64,000 nucleotides of DNA from positions 1-64,000 of the forward strand of contig UEIJ01000027.1 in NCBI GenBank assembly GCA_900470195.1, in the 5' to 3' direction. Positions 1 through 8,455 of the stretch are shown here, in pieces; the stretch's first letter is position 1; each line of letters starts with the position of its first letter. This DNA is from Hyphomicrobiales bacterium (GTDB lineage Bacteria; Pseudomonadota; Alphaproteobacteria; Rhizobiales; Rhizobiaceae). The position numbers and the translations under genes were made by a program. The notes under the pieces were generated by a model, which was not told the origin of the DNA, searched no databases, and saw only the letters and a list, made by a program, of their open reading frames with translations.

Positions 1-104
1 TCGAAATCTGTTAAATCAAAGCGCGCCATCACTGCCTCCATGTCGATGGAGACAGTGAATCACAAACCATTCAATCCGAAAACTATTTTATGGGTATGTG
101 ACCT

Positions 105-134
105 AGAGCATTTCCAGCAAAAGTGTGAAACGGC
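105..134. repeat. Dispersed short repeat, copy 1
   Basis: The 16 bases AGAGCATTTCCAGCAA at 105-120 recur exactly at 34456-34471, and the following GTGTGAA/TTGTGAA part is also similar. Both copies lie in intergenic DNA next to gene ends. This resembles the small palindromic intergenic repeats common in Brucella and Ochrobactrum genomes, an assignment made from memory. No function can be read from it here. Confidence 0.5.
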
Positions 135-161
135 TTTCGGAAAAGATAAGCGTCACAAAAG

Positions 162-623
162 CTAAAGACCGACGTTCGGCCTGTCGATAATTTCACGCAG
201 GGCAAAACTGGAGTTGATCTTCACGACATGCGGCAGGGCCGAGAGCCAGTCGCGGTGGATACATTCGTAATCCTCAAGATCGCGTGCCGCAACGCGCAGA
301 ATGTAATCATATTCCCCCGACATCAGGTGGCAGGCGAGCACGTTGGGGCAGCGCCTAACAGCCGCCTCGAATTCGCCAAGCGTCTTGACGGATTGCCCCG
401 AGAGGGAAATATGAACAATCGCAATCATCCGGTATTCGAGTGCCCTTTGGGACAAGCGGGCATGATAACCCGCAATTACGCCGCTCTTTTCCAGAATATC
501 AAGGCGGCGCGAACAGGCTGAAGGCGACAATCCAACCTTCTGCGCGAGTTCTGCATTGGTGATGCGGGCATTGGCCTGCAATGATCGGAGAATTGCAAGA
601 TCGATTGGATCAAGATTGCTCAT
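162..623 (-). CDS. Lrp/AsnC-family transcriptional regulator, probable regulator of ald
   Basis: A 153-residue protein with the Lrp/AsnC layout. An N-terminal winged helix-turn-helix (about residues 3-60, with SNLDPIDLAILRSLQANAR and the recognition stretch VGLSPSACSRRLDILEKSGVI) is followed by a RAM/AsnC ligand-binding domain (about 65-145). An open frame runs further upstream, but the start at 623 gives the standard family N-terminus and length. It is divergent from alanine dehydrogenase, an arrangement known for AldR/Lrp proteins that sense alanine and activate ald. I infer that it binds L-alanine or a related amino acid and acts on the 624-782 intergenic region. Confidence 0.85.
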   Translation of the reverse strand: MSNLDPIDLAILRSLQANARITNAELAQKVGLSPSACSRRLDILEKSGVIAGYHARLSQRALEYRMIAIVHISLSGQSVKTLGEFEAAVRRCPNVLACHLMSGEYDYILRVAARDLEDYECIHRDWLSALPHVVKINSSFALREIIDRPNVGL

Positions 624-683
624 TCGAAGGACCTTCGAGAAAGAGGGCCATCTGTGCAATAATTCACTAAAAAACCTGCGCAG

Positions 684-715
684 GCAAATCTTCTTTGCAA
701 GGACATTGCAAGCCG
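684..715. promoter_or_regulatory. Inverted repeats between the Lrp gene and ald
   Basis: The divergent intergenic region contains GCAAA-5nt-TTTGC (684-698), followed at once by a second TTGCAA motif near 706. Spaced dyads of this kind are typical of Lrp-family operators. The position fits control of both ald and the regulator gene, but binding is inferred only. Confidence 0.35.
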
Positions 716-782
716 CTGGTGTTCTCATTTTCGGATCGACAACGACCCACGGCAAGTGGGCAAAAAATGAGAGGAACGCATC

Positions 783-1901
783 ATGCGTGTCGGTTGCCCG
801 AAGGAAATCAAGAACCATGAATATCGTGTCGGACTGACCCCCGCCGCAGTTCGTGAATATGTGGCCCATGGCCATGAGGTCTGGATTGAAACAAAGGCAG
901 GTGCCGGTATTGGTGCCGATGATGCCAGTTACAAAGCCGCTGGCGCGAAAATTACGGCTTCTGCAAAGGACATTTTCGACAAGTGCGACATGATCGTGAA
1001 GGTCAAGGAGCCGCAGCCCGCAGAATGGGTGCAGTTTCGCGAAGGCCAGCTTCTCTACACCTATCTCCATCTCGCTCCGGATCCGGAACAGACCAAGGGA
1101 CTCCTCGCCTCGGGCGTGACGGCAATTGCTTATGAAACCGTGACGGATGATCGTGGCGGGCTGCCGCTGCTCGCTCCGATGTCGGAAGTCGCGGGCCGCC
1201 TGTCGATACAGGCTGGCGCGACTGCACTTCAGAAAGCAAATGGCGGCCTCGGCATTCTACTGGGCGGGGTTCCCGGTGTGCTTCCAGCAAAAGTTACGAT
1301 TATCGGCGGCGGCGTCGTTGGACTTCATGCAGCCAGAATGGCAGCGGGCCTGGGCGCCGATGTTTCAATCCTGGATCGCTCGCTGCCGCGCTTGCGCCAG
1401 CTCGATGATATATTCAGCGGTCGTGTTCATACCCGCTATTCGAGCATCCAGGCACTTGAAGATGAAGTATTCTCTGCCGATCTCGTCATCGGCGCGGTAC
1501 TGATCCCCGGTGCCGCAGCGCCTAAACTCGTTACCCATGAAATGCTGTCGGGCATGAAGAAGGGGGCGGTTATCGTTGATGTGGCTATCGATCAGGGCGG
1601 CTGTTTCGAGACCTCCCATGCAACGACGCATTCCGATCCCACCTACGACGTGGACGGTATCATCCATTACTGCGTGGGCAATATGCCGGGCGCCGTTCCG
1701 GTGACATCGGCGCATGCCCTCAATAACGCGACCCTCCATTACGGTCTTGCGCTTGCCGACCGTGGTTTGAGGGCAATTGCCGAGGACAAGCATTTGCGCA
1801 ATGGCCTGAACGTTCACAAGGGGCGCATCACCAACAGGCCGGTTGCTGAAGCGCTCGGCTATGAAGCTTTTGCCCCCGAAAGCGTTTTGAACGTAGCATA
1901 G
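783..1901 (+). CDS. ald: Alanine dehydrogenase
   Basis: A 372-residue protein of normal length for NAD-dependent L-alanine dehydrogenase, which reversibly deaminates alanine to pyruvate and ammonium in the cytosol. It opens with the family signature [20 protein letters not shown]. The substrate-binding region follows (about 70-100, [10 protein letters not shown] and [10 protein letters not shown]), then a Rossmann NAD domain (about 165-200, [24 protein letters not shown]), and a C-terminal segment containing [14 protein letters not shown]. An AGAGGAACGC ribosome-binding sequence precedes the ATG. It stands alone, divergent from the Lrp-type gene, so alanine-responsive control is likely. Confidence 0.95.
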   Translation: MRVGCPKEIKNHEYRVGLTPAAVREYVAHGHEVWIETKAGAGIGADDASYKAAGAKITASAKDIFDKCDMIVKVKEPQPAEWVQFREGQLLYTYLHLAPDPEQTKGLLASGVTAIAYETVTDDRGGLPLLAPMSEVAGRLSIQAGATALQKANGGLGILLGGVPGVLPAKVTIIGGGVVGLHAARMAAGLGADVSILDRSLPRLRQLDDIFSGRVHTRYSSIQALEDEVFSADLVIGAVLIPGAAAPKLVTHEMLSGMKKGAVIVDVAIDQGGCFETSHATTHSDPTYDVDGIIHYCVGNMPGAVPVTSAHALNNATLHYGLALADRGLRAIAEDKHLRNGLNVHKGRITNRPVAEALGYEAFAPESVLNVA

Positions 1902-2057
1902 GTTCTGCATGGCGGCGCCTGGTCAACCGGAGCCGCCTTCAGCGGTTTCGATACAGGTAACTGTAAGCAGGCAGCGCTGGCCCTCTTGCACGGGAACCCG
2001 CGCGGGAGGGAAAAAGAGCTGGATTTGGACCCTTGCTATCTAATTTGTTGCGTGACC

Positions 2058-2086
2058 TTGTTTTGAACAAGATGTGCGCCTATATG
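2058..2086 (+). promoter_or_regulatory. Sigma-70-like promoter in the ald-glnII gap
   Basis: TTGTTT at 2058-2063 and TATATG at 2081-2086 are separated by exactly 17 bases, which would start transcription near 2093. No protein-coding frame that looks real follows. A hairpin plus T-run lies at 2202-2233, so the two signals may bound a small RNA. Confidence 0.4.
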
Positions 2087-2092
2087 GTCGTT

Positions 2093-2233
2093 ACAGGCAT
2101 TGCTTAAGAGCGCTGGAACGCGTCTGTCGCTCGCAATAGCCTTCATCGCTTGATGCTTTTGACCACGGATGTACTGGCACTGGTAAGAAAGCGATGATGA
2201 GGAAGGTCGGTGCGTTTTCGCCCCGGCCTTTTT
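2093..2233 (+). ncRNA. Candidate small RNA of about 140 nt
   Basis: The ald-glnII gap is about 400 bases long and has no convincing ORF. It holds a promoter-like pair ending at 2086, a perfect 9-bp long-range stem (TCATCGCTT at 2143-2151 with AAGCGATGA at 2189-2197), and immediately after it an intrinsic-terminator shape at 2202-2233. Together these have the architecture of a stand-alone structured sRNA. I do not recognise the family, and conservation was not tested. Confidence 0.35.
2202..2233 (+). terminator. Intrinsic terminator of the candidate sRNA
   Basis: AAGGTCGG pairs with CCGGCCTT (one G-T wobble) across a 12-base loop and runs directly into a T-tract. The orientation is plus-strand. 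No coding gene ends nearby in that direction except ald, 300 bases upstream. Confidence 0.5.
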
Positions 2234-2260
2234 TGTTGCTTTCGATTTCGCAAAGCAGAA

Positions 2261-2288
2261 CGGCCTGCTGAAACTTTCAAGCAGGCCG
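2261..2288 (-). terminator. Hairpin just downstream of glnII
   Basis: CGGCCTGCT at 2261-2269 is perfectly complementary to AGCAGGCCG at 2280-2288. It lies just after the glnII stop codon in the direction of transcription, so it probably marks the 3' end of that transcript. No strong U-run follows on the minus strand. Confidence 0.45.
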
Positions 2289-2300
2289 CCCGGTTGAAAA

Positions 2301-3341
2301 TCAAGCAGCGAGTGCTTCGTCTTCCGAGGTCGGGACTTCGGAAATCGTCTTCAGAACCTGCGAAGCGATCTGGTACGGGCAGCCCTGCGAGTTCGGGCGG
2401 CGATCTTCCAGATAACCGCGATAACCATCCCGGACGAATGAGTGGGGAACGCGGATCGATGCGCCGCGGTCGGCAACGCCATAGGAGAACTTGTTCCACG
2501 GAGCGGTTTCATGCTTGCCCGTCAGGCGCATGTGGTTGTCCGGGCCGTAAACGTCGATATGGTCCTGCAGGTTCTTTTCGAATTGCGCCATCAGCGCTTC
2601 AAAATAATCCTTGCCGCCCACTTCGCGCATATATCTGGTCGAGAAGTTGCAATGCATGCCCGAGCCGTTCCAGTCGGTGTCGCCAAGCGGCTTGCAATGG
2701 AATTCGATGTCGATCTCGTACTGCTCGCAGAGGCGCAGCAGGAGATAGCGGGCGATCCACATCTGGTCGGCTGCGTTTTTGGAACCCTTGCCGAAAATCT
2801 GGAACTCCCACTGGCCCTTGGCCACTTCCGCATTGATGCCTTCGTGATTGATACCGGCATCAAGGCAGAGGTCGAGATGTTCCTCGACGAGCTTGCGGGC
2901 GATGGAGCCGACATTCTTGTAGCCGACGCCAGTGTAATACGGGCCCTGCGGGGCCGGGAAACCCTGTTCCGGGAAGCCGAGCGGACGACCATCCTTGTAG
3001 AAGAAATATTCCTGTTCGAAGCCGAACCAAGCATCGTCGTCTTCAAGGACGGTTGCGCGGCTGTTGGACGGATGCGGCGTGACGCCATCCGGCATCATGA
3101 CTTCGCACATCACGAGAGCGCCGTTCTTGCGCGCGGGATCGGGATAGATCGCGACCGGCTTCAACACGCAATCGGAGCTGCGGCCTTCGGCCTGCATCGT
3201 CGAAGAGCCGTCGAAACCCCAAAGCGGCAGTTGCTCAAGCGTCGGGAAAGCGTCGAATTCCTTGATCTGCGTCTTGCCGCGCAGGTTCGCAGCCGGCTTG
3301 CATCCATCGAGCCAAATGTATTCGAGCTTGTACTTGGTCAT
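2301..3341 (-). CDS. glnII: Glutamine synthetase, type II (eukaryotic-like)
   Basis: The 346-residue length and sequence match the GSII form found beside GlnA in rhizobia and relatives. The N-terminal beta-grasp contains YIWLDGCKPAANLRGKT and WGFDGSSTMQAEG. The catalytic domain shows the metal/glutamate motifs WFGFEQEYFF, GQWEFQIFG, GSGMHCNFST and the ATP-side GKHETAPWNKFSYGVADRGAS. It makes glutamine from glutamate, ammonium and ATP. GSII lacks the adenylylation tyrosine of GSI and is mainly controlled by transcription. A sigma-54 promoter lies about 85-100 bases upstream, consistent with NtrC-dependent induction under nitrogen limitation. Confidence 0.95.
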   Translation of the reverse strand: MTKYKLEYIWLDGCKPAANLRGKTQIKEFDAFPTLEQLPLWGFDGSSTMQAEGRSSDCVLKPVAIYPDPARKNGALVMCEVMMPDGVTPHPSNSRATVLEDDDAWFGFEQEYFFYKDGRPLGFPEQGFPAPQGPYYTGVGYKNVGSIARKLVEEHLDLCLDAGINHEGINAEVAKGQWEFQIFGKGSKNAADQMWIARYLLLRLCEQYEIDIEFHCKPLGDTDWNGSGMHCNFSTRYMREVGGKDYFEALMAQFEKNLQDHIDVYGPDNHMRLTGKHETAPWNKFSYGVADRGASIRVPHSFVRDGYRGYLEDRRPNSQGCPYQIASQVLKTISEVPTSEDEALAA

Positions 3342-3423
3342 CGGCTAGTCTCTCTGTCATCCTCGGTTGATCGATCACCACAAGTCATGCAGTGTCGCGC
3401 GGCTCGGTGTTCGATTTAATAGA

Positions 3424-3439
3424 AGCAAGGATCGTGCCA
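3424..3439 (-). promoter_or_regulatory. Sigma-54 (-24/-12) promoter for glnII
   Basis: Read on the minus strand this is TGGCACGATCCTTGC. It has TGGCAC and TTGC with the exact five-base spacing of the RpoN consensus. The GG of -24 is at 3437-3438 and the GC of -12 at 3425-3426. Transcription would begin near 3412, giving a leader of about 70 bases. I did not find a clear NtrC dyad in the remaining DNA up to 3718, which otherwise shows nothing notable. Confidence 0.8.
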
Positions 3440-3718
3440 GTCTTGGGCGGGCCGGGATTTCCACACGACGAAGATATATGAGATCCGACAGGCGGGAGAT
3501 GCGCAGCTGGAATCTGCTTAAAAAACAGGCAACAGAGCAGAATTTCATCACGCCTCGGATGCGGGCTTCATCAATCCGGTCTGGCCGCCTGTCATCCTGG
3601 ACAGAAAGTCCGGGAATTCAAAGCTATAAAGCAAAATCGAACAGGCGGACAGAATAAGTCGTTGGACGCTCCGGCCACCATTCTTCACCTTACCTCCAAA
3701 CAAAAAGGGGAGTGACTG

Positions 3719-4795
3719 ATGGCACGTTCGATCAACCGAAAATCGGCTTTTCTGGCAAGTTTAGCGTTCAGTGTTTCGGCAATGACAGTTTTCGCCGCCA
3801 GTGCTGCGGAAATCACCGTGATGGGTTATCGCGGCGCATTCCAGGACAATTACGTCAAGGCCGTTATCGAACCGTTCCAGAAGGAACATCCCGACATCAA
3901 GGTCACTTATTACGGTGTGCAGAATGCAGCGACTTCGCTCGGCAACATGCGTGCCCAGAAATCCTCGCCCCAGACGGATGCGGTGATCTACGACCTTTCG
4001 GTTGCCAAGATTGCCGATGAGGAAGGGCTGGTCGAAAAGCTCGATCCGGCATCGCTCAAAAATTATGCGGATGTGGCCGATCTCGGCAAGGAACTCGCTG
4101 GTTCCGCAATTCCGATCACATATGACACGCTTTCGCTTCTCTATAATCATGATGCGTTTGCCAAAGGTTCACCGGATAGCTGGGAAGCGCTCTGGGACAA
4201 GCAGCAAAGCGGCAAGGTCATCATCCCGGCACAGGGCGGCGGCGATATTCAGGCCATCCTGCTTACGATCATCGCTAACCGTCTTGCCGGTGAAAACGAT
4301 TATACGAAAACAGTGAAGCCCGGTGTCGACAAGCTGGTGGAGCTGGCGCCTGCCGTGCAGACATGGGAACCGAAGCCCGATGCCTATACGCTGGTTGCAA
4401 ACGGCACGGCAACCTTGTCGATCGGCTATAATGCCCGCGCCCAGTTCTACTTCGACCAGACCGGCGGAAAACTTCAATCGGTCGGACCGAAGGAGGGCAC
4501 GGCTGCGCAGGTGAACGTGATCAGTGCGATTGCCAATGGCAAGAACACGGATGCAACCAGGACATTCATCGATTACGCAATAAGCCCCGAGGCGCAGGCC
4601 CGGTTTGCCGAGATCATGTTCTATGCGCCATCGAATACGAAGGCCGACGTGACCGACGAAACGAAAAAGCGAATTCCTTACATGGATACGGCCCAGCGCG
4701 AAAAGCTCATTCCGGTCAACTGGATGACAATCGGCGATATGCGCGACAAGCTGCTCAATCCCTGGCGTCGCCAGATCATTCCGGCTGGCCGTTGA
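3719..4795 (+). CDS. ABC transporter periplasmic substrate-binding protein (PotD/PotF-like)
   Basis: A 358-residue extracellular solute-binding protein of family 1. It has a Sec signal peptide (about residues 1-29: RK n-region, hydrophobic core, ASAAE cleavage) and a mature start EITVMGYRGAFQDNYVKAVI of the spermidine/putrescine-binding class. A GGGGAGTG ribosome site precedes the ATG at 3719. It is the first gene of a transport operon (ATPase, two permeases) that continues into catabolic genes, so the ligand is probably the compound those enzymes degrade. Polyamine specificity is a family guess and is not proved by the sequence. Confidence 0.85.
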   Translation: MARSINRKSAFLASLAFSVSAMTVFAASAAEITVMGYRGAFQDNYVKAVIEPFQKEHPDIKVTYYGVQNAATSLGNMRAQKSSPQTDAVIYDLSVAKIADEEGLVEKLDPASLKNYADVADLGKELAGSAIPITYDTLSLLYNHDAFAKGSPDSWEALWDKQQSGKVIIPAQGGGDIQAILLTIIANRLAGENDYTKTVKPGVDKLVELAPAVQTWEPKPDAYTLVANGTATLSIGYNARAQFYFDQTGGKLQSVGPKEGTAAQVNVISAIANGKNTDATRTFIDYAISPEAQARFAEIMFYAPSNTKADVTDETKKRIPYMDTAQREKLIPVNWMTIGDMRDKLLNPWRRQIIPAGR

Positions 4796-4876
4796 TCGGC
4801 AACCCGCATCTCATCCCGAAATTGATTGCACTGCCCCGTTTTACCGGGGCGGCGGCGAACCCTCACAGGTTTCGAT

Positions 4877-5956
4877 ATGGTAGCAGAAAGCTCATTTCTT
4901 CAGTTGAAGGCCCTCACCAAGCTTTACGGCAACAACTACCGGGCAGTGGACGACCTTCATCTTGATCTGCCGCGCGGAAAACTGCTCGGCCTTCTCGGTC
5001 CATCGGGTTGCGGCAAGACGACGACATTGCGCATGATTGCCGGTCTTGCATCGATTTCGGACGGCAGCATCCTGATCGATGGCAACGATATTTCGCGCAG
5101 GCCGCCCCATCAGCGCGATATCGGTCTGGTTTTCCAGAACTATGCCCTGTTTCCACACATGACCGTGGCAGAAAATGTCGCTTTCGGTCTCGATATGCGC
5201 AAGGTCGGCAAGGCCGAAGCGAAGCAGCGTGTCGAGGAGGCGCTGGAGATGGTGCGGCTTCCCGGCTACGGTTCGCGCAAGCCGAAAGAAATGTCCGGCG
5301 GCCAGCAACAGCGCGTGGCATTGGCGCGGGCGCTGGTCATTCGCCCGCGTATTCTTCTGCTCGACGAACCTCTCTCCAATCTTGATGCGAAACTGCGCGA
5401 CGACATGCGGATCGAAATTCGCGAGATCCAGAAACGGCTCGATATCACGACGGTTTTCGTCACCCATGACCAGGTAGAAGCGCTTACCATGTGCGATGTC
5501 GTGGGTGTTATGGATAGTGGCAAGCTGGCACAGCTCGGTTCGCCGGAAGAGATTTATGAAAAGCCGTCCTCCCTGTTTGTGGCCAAGTTCGTCGGTCGCG
5601 CCAATGTCCATGATTGCGAGATCGTCGACGAAAATGTCTGTCGTCTCGGCAGCGCCGCCTATCGCTGCAACACGCATGGAAAGTCGCGCGGGTCAGGGCA
5701 GATCGCCATCCGTCCGCATCGCATCAATCTGACGCCCAACCGCGATCGCAATCTGGTCAGCGTTGTGACCAACAGCGCGCACGGTGTGGTGGAGCGCACG
5801 ACCTATATCGGTGATATCGTTCAATACGACATCGAGATCGAAGGCGCTTGTCTGAAAGTGGAAGTGCCTACCGCAAGTGCAGGCCATGCCTTCCATACCG
5901 GCGACCGGCTGCTGTGCGAATGGAAACCGGAAGACATGCTGGTTTTCGGGAGCTGA
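4877..5956 (+). CDS. ABC transporter ATP-binding protein (PotA-like)
   Basis: A 359-residue cytoplasmic ATPase of the polyamine/iron/putrescine class. It shows Walker A GPSGCGKTT (about 40-48), the Q-loop FQNYALFPHM, signature MSGGQQQRVALARAL, Walker B ILLLDEPLSNLD and the switch histidine FVTHDQ. A C-terminal TOBE-type regulatory region follows (about 255-359, IAIRPHRINL). The frame is open back to 4826, but the ATG at 4877 gives the family N-terminus. It lies between the binding protein and two permeases and ends five bases before the next start. Confidence 0.9.
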   Translation: MVAESSFLQLKALTKLYGNNYRAVDDLHLDLPRGKLLGLLGPSGCGKTTTLRMIAGLASISDGSILIDGNDISRRPPHQRDIGLVFQNYALFPHMTVAENVAFGLDMRKVGKAEAKQRVEEALEMVRLPGYGSRKPKEMSGGQQQRVALARALVIRPRILLLDEPLSNLDAKLRDDMRIEIREIQKRLDITTVFVTHDQVEALTMCDVVGVMDSGKLAQLGSPEEIYEKPSSLFVAKFVGRANVHDCEIVDENVCRLGSAAYRCNTHGKSRGSGQIAIRPHRINLTPNRDRNLVSVVTNSAHGVVERTTYIGDIVQYDIEIEGACLKVEVPTASAGHAFHTGDRLLCEWKPEDMLVFGS

Positions 5957-5960
5957 TGTC

Positions 5961-6851
5961 ATGACCGCGATAACATCGACCGACATCATACCGGCAAAGC
6001 CATTGAGACGCAGACGTTACGGTCTCGTCGCCGTTGCGCTCCTTTTGCCGATGGCCTTGATCAACCTCGTCGCGTTCATCGCGCCGGTTGCGCATCTGGC
6101 GCAGATATCCTTCCTGCAGAGCGAGAGCGGCGGTGTCCTGACAGACCGCTATACGTTCGAAAACTACATCAATTTCTTTACCGACAGCTTCAATTGGGGG
6201 CTGGTGTTCAACTCGCTCTGGCTGAGCGCGTTCATCACGCTGGCAACACTCATCTGCGCCTATCCGATTGCGCTTTTCCTGCACCGTGTTTCGCCGGTCT
6301 GGCGCAACTTCCTTTTCGTGGTGACGGTCTCGCCGCTGCTCGTCAGCAGTGTGGTGCGCACCTACGGCTGGATGGTGCTTCTCGGCGACCAGGGGCTTGT
6401 CAATGGAGCCTTGATGAATCTCGGCATCATTTCCTCTCCGATCAGGCTCGTCAACAATACGCTCGGCGTATTCATAGGCATGGTGGAAATCCTGATCCCC
6501 TACATGGCGCTGTCGCTGATTGCCGGCTTCGGGCGGCTGAACGCCTCGCTTGAAGAAGCCGCGGCGTCCCTCGGCGCCAATGCCTTCACGCGATTTCGCC
6601 GGATCATCCTGCCGCTCACCTTGCCCGGCATCGCGCTTGGCTGCCTGCTCTGCTTCGTGCTGGCAATCAGCTCCTTTATCACGCCGAAATTGCTTGGCGG
6701 CGGGCGCGTATTCCTGCTGGCGACGGAAATCTACGATCAGGCTGTGATCCAGCTTGAATGGCCGCGTGCCGCCGCAACCTCCGTCATTGTCCTGATCATC
6801 TTCGGTCTCGCTTTGATGGTCTATTCCCGCATCGCACGTCGCATCGACTGA
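5961..6851 (+). CDS. ABC transporter permease (PotB-like)
   Basis: A 296-residue inner-membrane protein of the binding-protein-dependent permease family, with a long first membrane helix (about 17-45) and five further segments. The EAA loop that contacts the ATPase is EEAAASLGANAFTRFRRIIL. The ATG at 5961, just after the ATPase stop, is preferred over an upstream in-frame start that would lie inside the ATPase gene. It pairs with the following permease to form the heterodimeric channel. Confidence 0.88.
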   Translation: MTAITSTDIIPAKPLRRRRYGLVAVALLLPMALINLVAFIAPVAHLAQISFLQSESGGVLTDRYTFENYINFFTDSFNWGLVFNSLWLSAFITLATLICAYPIALFLHRVSPVWRNFLFVVTVSPLLVSSVVRTYGWMVLLGDQGLVNGALMNLGIISSPIRLVNNTLGVFIGMVEILIPYMALSLIAGFGRLNASLEEAAASLGANAFTRFRRIILPLTLPGIALGCLLCFVLAISSFITPKLLGGGRVFLLATEIYDQAVIQLEWPRAAATSVIVLIIFGLALMVYSRIARRID

Positions 6852-6870
6852 TTGGCAAAGGAGAAATGAG

Positions 6871-7662
6871 ATGATTGGTTCCACTTCATTGCCATTCCGC
6901 GTGCTGGTCGTGCTGCTCTATCTGTTCCTGCTGGCCCCCATTCTGGTGGTCGTGCCGCTATCGTTCAGCAACGACAACTATCTCACCTTTCCGCCGCAAA
7001 GCTGGGGGATTCGGTGGTATGCCGAAATGCTGCATCATGAGACACTTATTCAGGCGTTCTGGATCAGCCTCGGCATCGCATCGGTCGTTACCGTCCTGTC
7101 GTTACTGGCGGGCATTCCAGCAGCTTATGCGATCCGCCGTTATCAGTTCCGTGGACGCGAAGCGGTGCTGAACCTCTTCACTGCGCCGCTGCTTCTGCCA
7201 TCCATCGTGCTGGGCCTCGCCATTCTGCTGGTCTTCGTGCGGCTGCAACTGCTCGGCACATTTACCGGTCTGGTCATTGCCCATCTGATTGTGACGACCC
7301 CTTATGTGATCCGGATCATGATAACGGCATTCTCCACCCTGCCGCCATCGGTCGAGGAAGCCGCCACGATGCTTGGCGCATCGCCGTTCACCGTGTTTCG
7401 TCGCATCACCCTGCCGTTGATGATGCCGGGTCTCGTGGCAAGTGCCGCCCTGTCCTTCCTTCTTTCCTTCGATGAGGTGGTGATCTCTCTCTTCATCACC
7501 GGACCACGCATGACGACGCTGCCGGTTGAAATCTTCAACTATGTCGAAAGCCGCACCGACCCGATGACCGCTTCCATTTCGGTCGTGCTGATCGCGGCGA
7601 CGCTGTTCATCATCTTCGTCATCGAACGCACACTCGGATTGTCGCGCACAATCGGCAAATAA
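6871..7662 (+). CDS. ABC transporter permease (PotC-like)
   Basis: A 263-residue membrane protein, the second permease of the system. The first helix is at about 8-30, the characteristic PotC segment LSFSNDNYLTFPPQSW at about 33-50, and the EAA loop EEAATMLGASPFTVFRRITL in the C-terminal half. AAAGGAGAAATGAG precedes the start. It is co-transcribed with the preceding genes and is followed closely by the aldolase gene. Confidence 0.88.
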   Translation: MIGSTSLPFRVLVVLLYLFLLAPILVVVPLSFSNDNYLTFPPQSWGIRWYAEMLHHETLIQAFWISLGIASVVTVLSLLAGIPAAYAIRRYQFRGREAVLNLFTAPLLLPSIVLGLAILLVFVRLQLLGTFTGLVIAHLIVTTPYVIRIMITAFSTLPPSVEEAATMLGASPFTVFRRITLPLMMPGLVASAALSFLLSFDEVVISLFITGPRMTTLPVEIFNYVESRTDPMTASISVVLIAATLFIIFVIERTLGLSRTIGK

Positions 7663-7688
7663 CCTCCCAACTGAAAGTGACTGCAAGC

Positions 7689-8423
7689 ATGGAAAATATC
7701 GCCCTTTGGATGTCGCAACCGCATTTCAGCTATCTGGAAATTGCCCGGACCTGCGGCTTCTCATCCTTCGTCCTTGAACTCGAACACGGCACCTTCGACT
7801 TGTCGACGCTGGACCAGTTTCTGGCCTTTACCAAGGCGCACGGTCTGTCCACCCTGACCAAAGTGCTGGCACCAACGCCGGAAGCTATCCAGCAGGCGCT
7901 GGACTTCGGCTCGGATGGCGTCATCGTTCCGCATATCCTTGGCGTGGAACATGCACGTCAGGTGACAAGGGCGGCAAAATATCCGCTGACGGGTACGCGT
8001 TCTTATACTGGCGGCCGCATTTTCGGTTACGCACGCCCGGCGACCGATGCCTTCGAAAAAGAGAACAAGCGGACGAAATGCTTCGCGATGATTGAGACGG
8101 CGGAAAGCCTTGCCGACGTCGAAAAGATCATTGCGCTCGATACGGTCGACGGCTTGTTTCCCGGCCCTTCGGATCTGGCGCTCGCGCGTGGTCGGGGAGC
8201 CTATGCTTTCAATGATGAAGATAGGGCCGACCTGCGCCGCTGTGCGGCGGCGGCGCGCGCTGCCGGAAAGCCGTGGATCATGCCTGCCTGGACGGAAGCC
8301 GAACGCCGCTTCGCACAGGAAGAGGGGGCCGCGATGCTGGTCGTCGCCACCCAGAACATGACGCTTCGCCAAGGCATGATCTCCACTGTGAACATGCTGA
8401 AAAGCGAAGCCCTTGTTGCCTGA
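7689..8423 (+). CDS. HpcH/HpaI-family class II aldolase
   Basis: A 244-residue TIM-barrel protein of the 2-dehydro-3-deoxyglucarate / 4-hydroxy-2-oxoheptanedioate aldolase family, which uses a divalent metal to cleave 2-keto-4-hydroxy acids to pyruvate and an aldehyde. Recognisable elements are LELEHGTFDL near the N-terminus, DGVIVPHI, a metal-binding glutamate in CFAMIETAESLADVEKI and the product-side segment VDGLFPGPSDLALARG. The start at 7689 is chosen over 7677 because it has a GAAAG motif at suitable spacing. It sits in the transport operon with an RraA-type aldolase, so a hydroxy-keto acid intermediate is likely. Confidence 0.85.
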   Translation: MENIALWMSQPHFSYLEIARTCGFSSFVLELEHGTFDLSTLDQFLAFTKAHGLSTLTKVLAPTPEAIQQALDFGSDGVIVPHILGVEHARQVTRAAKYPLTGTRSYTGGRIFGYARPATDAFEKENKRTKCFAMIETAESLADVEKIIALDTVDGLFPGPSDLALARGRGAYAFNDEDRADLRRCAAAARAAGKPWIMPAWTEAERRFAQEEGAAMLVVATQNMTLRQGMISTVNMLKSEALVA

Positions 8424-8455
8424 ACTGAATACTCACTCATTCGCTGGAGGAAGAA

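Noticed and set aside
5868..6884. 338-codon minus-strand open frame across the first permease
   Set aside because: It is antisense to a clear permease, with an unnaturally His/Asp/Gln/Arg-rich composition caused by codon bias of the real gene.
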